Positions 32,802 to 40,518 of a stretch of DNA of 42,006 nt are shown here, in pieces (position 1 is the stretch's first letter; the number at the start of each line of letters is the position of its first letter). Source of the DNA: Armatimonadota bacterium (GTDB lineage: Bacteria > Sysuimicrobiota > Sysuimicrobiia > Sysuimicrobiales > Kaftiobacteriaceae); the NCBI GenBank assembly GCA_031081675.1, contig JAVHLZ010000008.1:5001-47006 (forward strand). Direction: 5' to 3'. A model generated the notes under the pieces. That model searched no databases. It was given only the letters and a program-made list of their open reading frames with translations, and was not told the origin of the DNA. A program made the position numbers and the translations under genes.

Positions 32802-32807
32802 TAGAAT
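32802..32807 (+). promoter_or_regulatory. Candidate -10 element (TAGAAT) upstream of citrate synthase
   Basis: GCTAGAATGGG at 32800-32810 resembles the murE and nrdR -10 contexts. It is 28 bp from the start codon, leaving room for the GGAGG ribosome-binding site at 32823-32827. No convincing -35 hexamer is seen. Confidence 0.45.
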
Positions 32808-32835
32808 GGGTCCGGCGGTCCGCGGAGGCAGATCC

Positions 32836-33996
32836 ATGGGGGTGGAGTTCCGGGCAGGACTGAAGGACGTGGTGGCGGTCACCTCCGCCATCTCGACCGT
32901 GGATGGGGAGGCGGGGCGCCTTTTGTACCGCGGCTACGATATCCGCGACCTGGCCCTGCACACCACGTACGAAGAGGTGGTCCACCTCCTGTGGGAGGGC
33001 GAGCTGCCCACCCGGGCGCAGGCGGCGGCGCTGACCGCCAGCCTGGCCGACGCCCGGGCGCTGCCCGAGCCCGTCCTGTCCTCCCTGCGCTCGTGTCCTC
33101 CCGCCGCCCACCCCCTGGATGTCCTGCGGACGGCGGTATCGGTGGCGGGCCTGGTCGATCCCGACGGCCGGGCCACCGACGACGCCGCGGTCCGCCGCAA
33201 GGCGGTGCGCCTGACCGCCCAGATCCCGGCGATGGTGGCGGCCTGGCATAACCTGCGCCGCAGCCGCCCGGTGGTCCCGGCGCATCCGCAGGGAGGGACG
33301 GCTGCCCACTTTCTGTACGCGCTGACCGGCCGCCCGCCCAGCCCGGTGGCGGCGCGGACCATGGACATGATCTTTGTGCTCCACGCCGAGCACGAGATCA
33401 ACGCCAGCACGTTCGCAGTCCGGGTGGCGGCCGCCACCCACACCGACCTGCATTCGGCCGTGGTGGCCGCCATCGGCACCCTCAAAGGTCCCCGTCACGG
33501 TGGGGCCAACGAGGATGTGCTGGCCATGCTGCTGGAGATCGGGGAGCCTGAGCGCGCGGAGGGATACATCCAGCGCCGGCTGGCCGAGCGCGCCCGCATG
33601 TCCAAAGAGGAGCGCGCCCGCCCCGAAAACCGGATTCCGGGGTTCGGCCACGCCGTCTACCGGGTGGATGATCCGCGGGCCGGAGTCCTGCGGGAGATGG
33701 CCCGCCAGCTCAGCGAGGAGGCCGGTACGGCGCGGGTGTACGAGACCGCGGTCCGGGTGTACGAGACCATGCGCCGGGAGACGGACCTGCCGGTCAACGT
33801 GGACTTCTTCTCGGCGGTGGTGTACCACGCCCTGGGCATCCCCGCCGACCTGTGCACGTCGATCTTCGCCTGCGCCCGGGTCAGCGGGTGGTGCGCCCAC
33901 GCCCGGGAGCAGTACCACGACCGGCTCATCCGGCCCCGGGCCCGGTATACGGGCCCGCCGCCGCGGCCTCTGGTGCCTCTGGAGCGGCGAGGCTAG
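32836..33996 (+). CDS. Citrate synthase (or 2-methylcitrate synthase)
   Basis: This 386-residue enzyme has the dimeric bacterial type length. Catalytic residues are H221 (GPRHGGANED), H272 (GFGHAVYRVDDPRA) and D323 (VNVDFFSAVVYHALGIP). Conserved features include LLYRGYDIRDLA near the N-terminus, MDMIFVLHAEHEINASTF, and the C-terminal SGWCAHAREQYHDRLIRPRARYTGP. It condenses oxaloacetate with acetyl-CoA, or with propionyl-CoA if it is a methylcitrate synthase; no prp genes are adjacent, so citrate is favoured but not proved. The ATG at 32836 is preceded by GGAGG (32823-32827). An ATG at 32806 would add ten residues but lies in the promoter-like element. A glutaredoxin-like gene follows 12 bp later. 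Confidence 0.93.
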   Translation: MGVEFRAGLKDVVAVTSAISTVDGEAGRLLYRGYDIRDLALHTTYEEVVHLLWEGELPTRAQAAALTASLADARALPEPVLSSLRSCPPAAHPLDVLRTAVSVAGLVDPDGRATDDAAVRRKAVRLTAQIPAMVAAWHNLRRSRPVVPAHPQGGTAAHFLYALTGRPPSPVAARTMDMIFVLHAEHEINASTFAVRVAAATHTDLHSAVVAAIGTLKGPRHGGANEDVLAMLLEIGEPERAEGYIQRRLAERARMSKEERARPENRIPGFGHAVYRVDDPRAGVLREMARQLSEEAGTARVYETAVRVYETMRRETDLPVNVDFFSAVVYHALGIPADLCTSIFACARVSGWCAHAREQYHDRLIRPRARYTGPPPRPLVPLERRG

Positions 33997-34008
33997 GGGG
34001 GCCTGCGG

Positions 34009-34323
34009 ATGCCCACCGTCATCGTCTACTGCGTCCCCCACTGCGGGCACGCGCGGACGGTGTTGGGCGAACTGCGCCGCTGCGGGATTCCCTTCGAGCA
34101 GCGCTCCCTCAGCCCGGAGGCGGCGGAGGAGATCGTCGCCGCTTACCACCTCTACGGCAGCCCCATCCTGGTGGTGGACGGCGAGGTGGTGTGCGGGCTC
34201 GACCGCATCCGGGCGCGGGTGCGCGAGCTGGCGGCGGAGGCCCGGACGGGCGGCGGAGGAGGGGTTTCCTTCAGTCCCGAACTGCAGCGCAGGAGCATCA
34301 GAGAGGAGGAGGGACACGCGTGA
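34009..34323 (+). CDS. Glutaredoxin-like thioredoxin-fold protein
   Basis: This 104-residue protein begins VIVYCVPHCGHARTVLGELRRCGIPFEQRSL, the first strand and active-site helix of a glutaredoxin. GSPILVVDGEVVCGLDRIRARVREL includes the cis-proline and second half. When aligned on the proline before the active site, C12 takes the place of the nucleophilic cysteine while the second position of CxxC is alanine (CGHA). An extra cysteine at C8 gives an unusual C-x3-C. It may work as a monothiol or with C8 as resolving residue. The tail after residue 78 is disordered and contains the ribosome-binding site of the next gene. It sits between citrate synthase and phnD, and its stop overlaps the GTG start of phnD. 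Confidence 0.8.
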   Translation: MPTVIVYCVPHCGHARTVLGELRRCGIPFEQRSLSPEAAEEIVAAYHLYGSPILVVDGEVVCGLDRIRARVRELAAEARTGGGGGVSFSPELQRRSIREEEGHA

Positions 34324-35315
34324 CGATGCAGCGCAGGGTAGGCCTGCTGGGTGTGGCGCTGGCCCTGGCGGTGACGCTGGTCGGCCTCCCGGCCGGGACC
34401 GCCGTCGGCCAGAGCAAACTGGTGATGGTGTTCGTCCCCTCCCGGGAGACCGACGTCATTCTCACCAGCGGTCAGATCCTGGGACGGATGCTCAGCGTGT
34501 CGCTGGGGATTCCGGTCGAGGCCGTGGTCTCCACCAGCTACACGGCCGCCGTGGAGGCCATGTGCGCCGGGCGGGCGGACATCGGGGCCCTCAACCCGTT
34601 CAGCTACGTCCTGGCGCACCAGAAGTGCGGCGTGGAGGTGGCGGCCATCTCGGTCCGGTTCGGGCTGCCCTACTACCGGGCGCAGATCAGCGTCCGCGCC
34701 GACAGCGGCATCACCCGGATCGAGCAACTGCGGGGCAAGCGGTTCGCCTTCGTGGATCCCGCCTCCACCTCCGGATACCTGTTCCCGGCGGCCATGCTCA
34801 AGAAGATGGGCTACGACCCCGACACCTTCTTCTCCCAGACCGTCTTCGCCGGCTCCCACCCCAACGTCATCCTGGCCATCTACCGGGGGCAGGTGGACGG
34901 CGGAGCCACCTTTGAGGACGCCCGGACCACCGTGCAGGCCCAGTTCCCCGACGTGATGGAAAAGGTGAAGCCCATCGCCTACACCAACCCCATTCCCAAC
35001 GACACCTGGAGCCTGAGCGTGCGGCTGAGCCCGGAGATGCGGGCGCGCATCAAGGACCGCCTGCTCCGCATCGCCACCACCACCGAGGGCAAGGAGGCGC
35101 TGCGGAACCTGTACAGCATCGAAGGCCTGACCGACGTGGTGGAGCTCACCGACGAGCAGGTCCGCCAGCTGGGCATCCGCTTCCCCCCGAGCATCGCCGA
35201 GCGGATCGTGCGCCGGGGCGGGCGGGTCGTGATCCCCATCGGGGACTGGTACTTCCAGCCCATCCGGGATGCGGCAACCTATCTGGGCCTGGATCTGCAG
35301 AAGCTGGCCCGCTAG
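34320..35315 (+). CDS. phnD: Phosphate/phosphite/phosphonate ABC transporter substrate-binding protein (PhnD family)
   Basis: This 331-residue exported protein has a signal peptide (about 1-31, VGLLGVALALAVTLVGLPAGTAVG). A two-lobed binding fold follows. Family motifs are VFVPSRETDVILTSGQILGRML, VSTSYTAAVEAMCAGRADIGALNPFSYVLA, KRFAFVDPASTSGYLFPAAMLKK and VFAGSHPNVILAIYRGQVDGG. It binds an oxyanion of phosphorus. No phosphonate lyase or phosphite dehydrogenase gene is near, so the ligand is open. No lipobox cysteine is present, so it is probably periplasmic rather than a lipoprotein. The GTG at 34320 lies seven bases from an AGGAGGAGGG site; ATG 34326 is an alternative. A hairpin separates it from phnC. 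Confidence 0.9.
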   Translation: MTMQRRVGLLGVALALAVTLVGLPAGTAVGQSKLVMVFVPSRETDVILTSGQILGRMLSVSLGIPVEAVVSTSYTAAVEAMCAGRADIGALNPFSYVLAHQKCGVEVAAISVRFGLPYYRAQISVRADSGITRIEQLRGKRFAFVDPASTSGYLFPAAMLKKMGYDPDTFFSQTVFAGSHPNVILAIYRGQVDGGATFEDARTTVQAQFPDVMEKVKPIAYTNPIPNDTWSLSVRLSPEMRARIKDRLLRIATTTEGKEALRNLYSIEGLTDVVELTDEQVRQLGIRFPPSIAERIVRRGGRVVIPIGDWYFQPIRDAATYLGLDLQKLAR

Positions 35316-35392
35316 CAGCCGTGGGCGGGACGTCCCGAGGGCGGACGGCGGGGCGCTGTTAGGGCGGCGTCCCGGAGGCGTGAGGGACGGGT

Positions 35393-35420
35393 GGGGAGGA
35401 GGGCGGCCGCCCTCCTCCCC
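35393..35420 (+). repeat. 28-bp perfect palindrome between phnD and phnC
   Basis: Bases 35393-35406 are exactly complementary to 35407-35420 with no loop, starting GGGGAGGAGGG. In RNA it would form a roughly 12-bp hairpin with a GGCC loop 19 bp before the phnC start. A hairpin after a binding-protein gene commonly keeps that protein in excess over the membrane components. Confidence 0.85.
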
Positions 35421-35438
35421 GGCTGTCGGGAGGCCGCC

Positions 35439-36209
35439 GTGAAGGGATCGTCTCTGCGGGTAGAGGGTCTGACCAAGATCTATCCCGACGGCACGGTGGC
35501 GCTGCGGGACGTCACCTTCAGCGTCGAGCCGGGGGAGTTTGTGGTCATCATCGGGCTGTCGGGATCGGGCAAGTCCACCCTGATGCGGTGCATCAACCGG
35601 CTGATCGAGCCCACCGCCGGGAAGATTTACATCGACGGCGTGGACATCACCAGCCTGTCCCCGGCGGAGCTGCGGCGGGTCCGCCGGCACATCGGCATGA
35701 TCTTCCAGCAGTTCAACCTCGTGCGGCGCATGCCGGTGCTCACCAACGTGCTGACGGGGCGGCTGGGGTATCTGCCGCCGGGGTGGGCGCTGCTGAATTA
35801 CTTCCCCCGGGAGGAGGTCGCCCGGGCGCTGCACAACCTGCAGCGGGTCGGCATCGCCGACAAGGCGTACAGCCGCGCCGACCAGCTCAGCGGAGGCCAG
35901 CAGCAGCGGGTGGGCATCGCCCGGGCCCTGATGCAGGAACCGACCCTGATCCTGGCCGACGAGCCCGTGGCCAGCCTCGACCCCGCCACCTCCCACTCGG
36001 TCCTGAAGTACGTGGAGGAGCTGAACAAGAAGGACGGGATCACCGTCCTGTGCGCCCTCCACTTCCTCAGCCTCGCCCGGCGGTACGGCACCCGCATCCT
36101 GGCCCTGAAGGCCGGGCGCATCATCTTCGACGGCCTGCCCACGGACATCGACGCCCGGCGCTTTCGGGAGATTTACGGTGAGGAGGCCGTGGAGGTGGAG
36201 ATCACGTGA
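35439..36209 (+). CDS. phnC: Phosphonate-type ABC transporter ATP-binding protein PhnC
   Basis: This 256-residue ATPase drives the importer. Walker A is GLSGSGKST, the Q-loop region is MIFQQFNLVRRM, the signature is LSGGQQQRVGIARAL, and Walker B is LILADEPVASLDP. The switch histidine is in ALHFLSLARR, and AGRIIFDG closes the domain. The segment GRLGYLPPGWALLNYF is characteristic of PhnC. The GTG at 35439 follows GGGAGG with good spacing. The stop overlaps phnE by four bases. Confidence 0.95.
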   Translation: MKGSSLRVEGLTKIYPDGTVALRDVTFSVEPGEFVVIIGLSGSGKSTLMRCINRLIEPTAGKIYIDGVDITSLSPAELRRVRRHIGMIFQQFNLVRRMPVLTNVLTGRLGYLPPGWALLNYFPREEVARALHNLQRVGIADKAYSRADQLSGGQQQRVGIARALMQEPTLILADEPVASLDPATSHSVLKYVEELNKKDGITVLCALHFLSLARRYGTRILALKAGRIIFDGLPTDIDARRFREIYGEEAVEVEIT

Positions 36210-37396
36210 GCCAGGAGGTCGTGCCGGCACCGGCTCCGGTGACCCGGCCGCGGCCGTGGTTCCAGAGCGCCAAGTTCCTGGGGCTGCTGCTGGTCCTGGT
36301 GGTGGTGTACTCCTACGGGTGGCGGGTCACCCAGATCGACCTGCCCGAGCTGGTCTCGGGGGCCCGCTTCGTCCGCCCCTTCGTGGTGGACCTGTTCCGC
36401 CCCGACGTCCTCTCCCGCCCGGTCCAGACCCAGGAGGTCCAGCTGGGCATGTCCGTCGACCCGTCGGTGCCGCCCGAGGATGTCGCCCCGCCCCCCGGGG
36501 GCCCGCAGCTGCTGGTTCCCACCCGCGTCACGGCCGTGGGGGAGTCCCTGACCGTGCGGGGTCGCGGGTTCCGGCCCCACAGCGCGGGCACGCTGTTCTG
36601 GGTCAACCCCATCGGCAACCCCCAGCCGGTGGCAACCTTCCGCACCGACGCCCAGGGGGCGTTTGAGGTCACCATCACCGTCCCCGAGGCCTTCCGGGGC
36701 CCGGAGGCCGGCCCCCGGGGCGCCCAGCAGCGCCTGGCCGCCCGGGTCACCTGGGAGAGCGGCCCGCTGCGGCCCAGCAAAACGCTGGTGCTGGTCGCGC
36801 AGAAGATCGTGGAGACGGTCTTTCTGGCCCTGATGGGCACCACCATCGCGGTGGTGGTCGCCGTCCCCCTGTCGTTCCTGGGCGCCAAGAACCTGATGGC
36901 CAAGAACCCTCTGGGCACCACCGTGTACTTCCTCACCCGGTCCTTCTTCAACATCATGCGGTCCATCGAGCCGCTCATCCTGGCCATCATCTTCACCGTG
37001 TGGGTGGGCCTGGGGCCGTTCGCCGGCGTGCTGGCCCTGGCCCTGCACTCGGTGGCCGCCCTGGGGAAGCTGTACTCGGAGCAGATCGAGTCCATCGATC
37101 CCGGCCCCATCGAGGCCATCACCGCCACCGGGGCCAGCCCGCTGCAGGTGGTGCGCTACGCGGTGGTTCCGCAGATCGTGCCCCCGTTCATCGCCTTCAC
37201 CATCTACCGGTGGGACACCAACGTGCGCATGTCCACCGTCATCGGGTTCGTGGGCGGGGGAGGGATCGGGTTCATCCTCCAGCAGTACATCAACCTGCTG
37301 CAGTACCGCCAGGCCGCCACCGCCGTGTGGGCCATCACTCTGGTGGTGGCCGTGCTGGACTACCTCAGCGCCGCCATCCGGGAGCGGGTGGTCTGA
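36206..37396 (+). CDS. phnE: Phosphonate-type ABC permease PhnE with an inserted extracytoplasmic domain
   Basis: This 396-residue permease is longer than usual (about 260-300). A first transmembrane helix (about 23-38) is followed by a PhnE-like ARFVRPFVVDLFRPDVL segment. A beta-rich extracytoplasmic domain at about 75-190 comes next (VTAVGESLTVRGRGFRPHSAGTLF..., then FRTDAQGAFEVTITVP), resembling an IPT/Ig-like fold. The permease core (200-396) then starts IVETVFLALMGTTIAVVVAVPLSFLGAKNL. It contains the ATPase-coupling loop EAITATGASPLQVVRYAVVPQIVPP. The inserted domain could contact PhnD or the cell envelope. Frame and codon use run smoothly through it. The start is GTG 36206, overlapping phnC (GTGA). 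Confidence 0.9.
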   Translation: MSQEVVPAPAPVTRPRPWFQSAKFLGLLLVLVVVYSYGWRVTQIDLPELVSGARFVRPFVVDLFRPDVLSRPVQTQEVQLGMSVDPSVPPEDVAPPPGGPQLLVPTRVTAVGESLTVRGRGFRPHSAGTLFWVNPIGNPQPVATFRTDAQGAFEVTITVPEAFRGPEAGPRGAQQRLAARVTWESGPLRPSKTLVLVAQKIVETVFLALMGTTIAVVVAVPLSFLGAKNLMAKNPLGTTVYFLTRSFFNIMRSIEPLILAIIFTVWVGLGPFAGVLALALHSVAALGKLYSEQIESIDPGPIEAITATGASPLQVVRYAVVPQIVPPFIAFTIYRWDTNVRMSTVIGFVGGGGIGFILQQYINLLQYRQAATAVWAITLVVAVLDYLSAAIRERVV

Positions 37397-37421
37397 GCCC
37401 TCCGCCCCGGCGCCACCGCCC

Positions 37422-38186
37422 GTGGAGCCGCTGCTGTTGACGTCTCACCACCTGCGGGCGCTGGGCGTGGTGCACGCCTTCACCACCCGCACCGGGGGCG
37501 CCAGCACCGGCCCCTGGGCCTGGCTGAATCTGGGGCGGGGGTCTTCCGACGACCCGCGGACCGTGGCGGCCAACCGCGCGCGGGTTCTGGAGGCCCTGGG
37601 CGCCGGGGGATGGGCCCACGTGGAGACGGCCCAGGTCCACGGAGACGTGGTGGCGGTGGTGGGACGCGCCGACGACGGCCAGGTCATCCCCGGGGCCGAC
37701 GGCCTCGCCACCGCCGAGCCGGGGGTGGTCCTGGCCGTGCACGCGGCCGACTGCGTGCCGGTGCTGCTGGCCGATCCCCGGGCGCGGGTGGTGGCGGCGG
37801 TGCATGCCGGGTGGCGGGGGATCGCCGCCGGGGTGGCCGTGCAGGCGGTCCTGGTGCTGGCCGACCGGTTCGGCTCCCGCCCGGAGGACCTGCGGGCGGC
37901 GCTGGGTCCGGCCATCTTGGCCTGTCACTACGAGGTGGACGAGCCGGTGGTCGCCCGCCTGCGCCGGTGGCCGTGGTGGGAAGACGTACTGACCCCGAGC
38001 CGGCCGGGCCACTGGCGGATGGATCTGCACGGGGCGGTGCGCCGGCAGCTGGTCGACGCGGGCGTCCCCCCCGCGCAGGTGGAGACCCTGGCGTGGTGCA
38101 CCTACGAGCACCCCGACCTGTTCTACTCGTACCGGCGGGATGGGACCACCGGCCGCCAGGCGGCGCTCATCGCCCTGCCACCCTGA
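37422..38186 (+). CDS. pgeF: Peptidoglycan editing factor / multicopper-like purine nucleoside enzyme PgeF (YfiH, DUF152)
   Basis: This 254-residue protein has the family's metal-site motifs: ETAQVHGDVV (histidine), VHAADCVPVLLAD (cysteine) and AAVHAGWRGIAAGV (histidine). An N-terminal TRTGGASTGPWAWLNLG is also typical, and the C-terminal half has ALGPAILACHYEVDEPV and DLFYSYRRDG. Homologues remove wrongly made UDP-MurNAc-L-Ser in E. coli or act on purine nucleosides (LACC1-like). Here it is next to yggS and sepF, the order often found after ftsZ. The start is GTG 37422, 25 bp after phnE. Confidence 0.9.
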   Translation: MEPLLLTSHHLRALGVVHAFTTRTGGASTGPWAWLNLGRGSSDDPRTVAANRARVLEALGAGGWAHVETAQVHGDVVAVVGRADDGQVIPGADGLATAEPGVVLAVHAADCVPVLLADPRARVVAAVHAGWRGIAAGVAVQAVLVLADRFGSRPEDLRAALGPAILACHYEVDEPVVARLRRWPWWEDVLTPSRPGHWRMDLHGAVRRQLVDAGVPPAQVETLAWCTYEHPDLFYSYRRDGTTGRQAALIALPP

Positions 38187-38298
38187 CGCCCCGCACCCGG
38201 CGCGAGATCCCCTGCGGTTCCGGCAGGGGCGGTCCCGCCTCTGGCCCGCCGCCGGGGTCAGCGGCGGAGGGAACCCCCGGTGGGGGGAGAATACGGTG
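38187..38298 (+). other. pgeF-yggS intergenic region with hairpins
   Basis: CCCCTGC and GCAGGGG (38212-38233) form a 7-bp hairpin. CCGCCG/CGGCGG near 38250-38270 could form another. No T-run and no recognisable riboswitch core are visible. GGGGGGAG at 38282-38289 is the yggS ribosome-binding site. Confidence 0.4.
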
Positions 38299-38985
38299 AT
38301 GGTGTCCGAGCTCGCCGCCCGGATCGCCCGGGTCCGGGAACGGATCGCCCGCGCGGCCCTCCGGAGCGGGCGGCAGCCCGAGGATGTCACGCTGGTGGCG
38401 GTGACCAAGGGGGTGGATCCGGCGCGGATCCTCGAGGCCGCCGCCTGCGGGATCACCGACGTCGGCGAGAACCGTGTGCAGGAGGCCGCCGCCAAGATCC
38501 AGGCCCTGGGCGAGGTGGCGGCCCGGCTGCGGTGGCACCTGGTGGGCCACCTGCAGCGCAACAAGGCCCGGCAGGCCGCCCAGCTGTTTGCGCTCATCCA
38601 CTCGGTGGACCGGCTGGCCCTGGGGGAGGAGCTGAGCCGCCGGACACGCCGCCCCCTGGAGGTGCTGGTCCAGGTGAACGTGGCGGGCGAGCCGCAGAAG
38701 TTCGGGGTGGCGCCGGCGGACGCCGCAGAGCTGGTGCGGGCCCTGTCCCGGCTGCCGGGGCTGCGGGTCGTGGGCCTGATGACCATCGCGCCCGTGGCCG
38801 ACGACCCGGAGGCCGTCCGGCCGGTCTTCGCCCGGCTGCGGGAGCTGCGGGACGACCTGGCGCGGCGGGGCGTGGCTGATCTGCCTCATCTGTCCATGGG
38901 CATGAGCCAGGACTTCGACGTGGCCGTAGAAGAAGGCGCCACCATGGTCCGGATCGGCCGGGCCCTCTTCGGCCCGGCCCCCTGA
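38299..38985 (+). CDS. yggS: PLP homeostasis protein YggS (PLPBP)
   Basis: This 228-residue single-domain barrel protein binds pyridoxal 5'-phosphate through K37 (TLVAVTKGVD). GITDVGENRVQEAAAKI, WHLVGHLQRNKAR, HSVDRL and VLVQVNVAGEPQKFGV follow. LSMGMSQDFDVAVEEGATMVRIGRALFG ends it; the last motif holds the phosphate. It buffers free PLP and affects amino-acid metabolism, and is commonly linked with division genes. ATG 38299 is chosen; GTG 38296 is equally possible. Confidence 0.94.
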   Translation: MVSELAARIARVRERIARAALRSGRQPEDVTLVAVTKGVDPARILEAAACGITDVGENRVQEAAAKIQALGEVAARLRWHLVGHLQRNKARQAAQLFALIHSVDRLALGEELSRRTRRPLEVLVQVNVAGEPQKFGVAPADAAELVRALSRLPGLRVVGLMTIAPVADDPEAVRPVFARLRELRDDLARRGVADLPHLSMGMSQDFDVAVEEGATMVRIGRALFGPAP

Positions 38986-39052
38986 CCGGCAACGCCAGGG
39001 CGACGGGAGAGGAGACGCAACGCCGGGGAGGGGAGACGATCGGGAGGATCCC

Positions 39053-39439
39053 GTGAGCGCACTGCAGCGCCTGATGATGTTTTTGGGGTTTGCCGACGGC
39101 GAGGGGGAGGACGCCGGCGACGGCCGGCGGCCCGGGACGGTGGTGGACCTGGCGTCCCGGACGCCGCAGGAAATCGTGGTCCTGCACCCGCGGACGTTCG
39201 ACGACGCCCGGGCGGCCGCCGACTATCTCAAGATGCGCCGTCCGGTGGTGGTGAATCTCCGGGGAACCTCCGGGGACCTGGCCCGGCGGATTGTGGACTT
39301 CACCAGCGGCGTGACCTACGCCCTGGACGGGCATCTGCACCGGGTGGCGGAGGAGATTTTCCTGTTCGCGCCCAGCCACGTGGTCATCACCGCCGACCCG
39401 GGGGTGGACGATGTCCGCTCCGCGTTCCCCCTGGAGTGA
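39053..39439 (+). CDS. sepF: Cell division protein SepF
   Basis: This 128-residue protein has a short N-terminal membrane-binding helix, MSALQRLMMFLGF. A variable acidic linker (14-28) and the SepF core follow. The core includes VLHPRTFDDARAAADYLKMRRPVVVNLRGTSGDLARRIVDFTSGVTYALDG and ends VAEEIFLFAPSHVVI. SepF polymerises into arcs, bundles FtsZ and anchors it to the membrane. The GTG at 39053 is preceded by GGGAGGATC. It lies with pgeF and yggS as in many monoderm genomes, but about 12.8 kb from ftsZ here. The downstream mtnA start is 19 bp after its stop. Confidence 0.95.
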   Translation: MSALQRLMMFLGFADGEGEDAGDGRRPGTVVDLASRTPQEIVVLHPRTFDDARAAADYLKMRRPVVVNLRGTSGDLARRIVDFTSGVTYALDGHLHRVAEEIFLFAPSHVVITADPGVDDVRSAFPLE

Positions 39440-39458
39440 TCCGGTCCGCGAGGGGAAG

Positions 39459-40508
39459 ATGCTGCGCAGCCTGCGGTGGGACGGAGACGCCCTGGTCGTA
39501 CTGGACCAGACCGCCTTGCCGGCCGAGGAGCGGTATCTGCGCTGCCGGACCGCCGCCGATGTCGCCGACGCCATCCGCTCGCTGAAGGTCCGGGGGGCGC
39601 CGGCCATCGGCGCCGCCGCAGCGTACGGTCTGGCGCTGGCGGCGCGGTCGGCGGCGGCGGACGGGGCCGCCGCCCAGCGGTCGGCTCTGCGTCGCGCCGC
39701 CCAGGATCTGCTGGCCACCCGCCCCACGGCGGTGAACCTGCGCTGGGCCGTGGAGAGGGTGCTGGCGGTCGCCGACGGCCTGTCCGACGCACCCCCCGAC
39801 GTCCTGGCCGACCGGCTCCTGGCCGAGGCCCAGGCGCTGGCCGCGGCCGATGCGGCCAGCAACCGCGCCCTGGCCGCCCACGGGGCGGCCCTGATCCGCC
39901 CCGGCGAGCGCATCCTCACCTACTGCAACACCGGCAGCCTGGCCACGGTGGACTACGGGACGGCCCTGGGGATCCTGCGGGCGGCCCACGAGCAGGGGAA
40001 GGGCATTCACGTCTACGTGTGCGAGACCCGCCCGGTCCTGCAGGGGGCGCGCCTGACGGCGGTGGAGGTGCTGCGGGATGGCATCCCGGCCACCCTCATC
40101 ACCGACAACGCCGCCGGGTGGCTCATGCGCACCGGACGCATCGACCGGGTGGTGGTGGGCGCCGACCGCATCGCCCGCAATGGCGACACCGCCAACAAGA
40201 TCGGCACCTACACTCTGGCGGTCCTGGCGCGGGCCCACGAGATCCCTTTCATCGTGGCCGCCCCCCTGTCCACCGTCGACTTCCGGACCGCCACGGGTGA
40301 CGCCATTCCAGTGGAAGAGCGCCGCCCCGAGGAGATCACCCACATCGCCGGCGTGCCGGTGGCTCCGCCCGGCATGCCCGCGATGAACATCGCCTTTGAC
40401 ATCACGCCGCACCACCTGATCAGCGCCATCGTCACCGACGTCGGCGTGGCCACGCCGCCCTACACCCGGTCGTTGCAGGAACTGGCCTCCTCGCGCCCAA
40501 GACAATAA
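39459..40508 (+). CDS. mtnA: S-methyl-5-thioribose-1-phosphate isomerase MtnA
   Basis: This 349-residue enzyme of the methionine salvage pathway converts methylthioribose-1-phosphate to methylthioribulose-1-phosphate. It has KVRGAPAIGAAAAYG and TRPTAVNLRWAVERV. The catalytic C156 lies in LTYCNTGSLATVDYGTALG. The catalytic aspartate D236 lies in VGADRIARNGDTANKIGTY, followed by VAAPLSTVD. The ATG at 39459 has AGGGGA just before it. An upstream ATG at 39411 would overlap sepF and add 16 residues unlike the family start. No other mtn gene is in the window. Confidence 0.95.
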   Translation: MLRSLRWDGDALVVLDQTALPAEERYLRCRTAADVADAIRSLKVRGAPAIGAAAAYGLALAARSAAADGAAAQRSALRRAAQDLLATRPTAVNLRWAVERVLAVADGLSDAPPDVLADRLLAEAQALAAADAASNRALAAHGAALIRPGERILTYCNTGSLATVDYGTALGILRAAHEQGKGIHVYVCETRPVLQGARLTAVEVLRDGIPATLITDNAAGWLMRTGRIDRVVVGADRIARNGDTANKIGTYTLAVLARAHEIPFIVAAPLSTVDFRTATGDAIPVEERRPEEITHIAGVPVAPPGMPAMNIAFDITPHHLISAIVTDVGVATPPYTRSLQELASSRPRQ

Positions 40509-40518
40509 CCGAGGCCGC

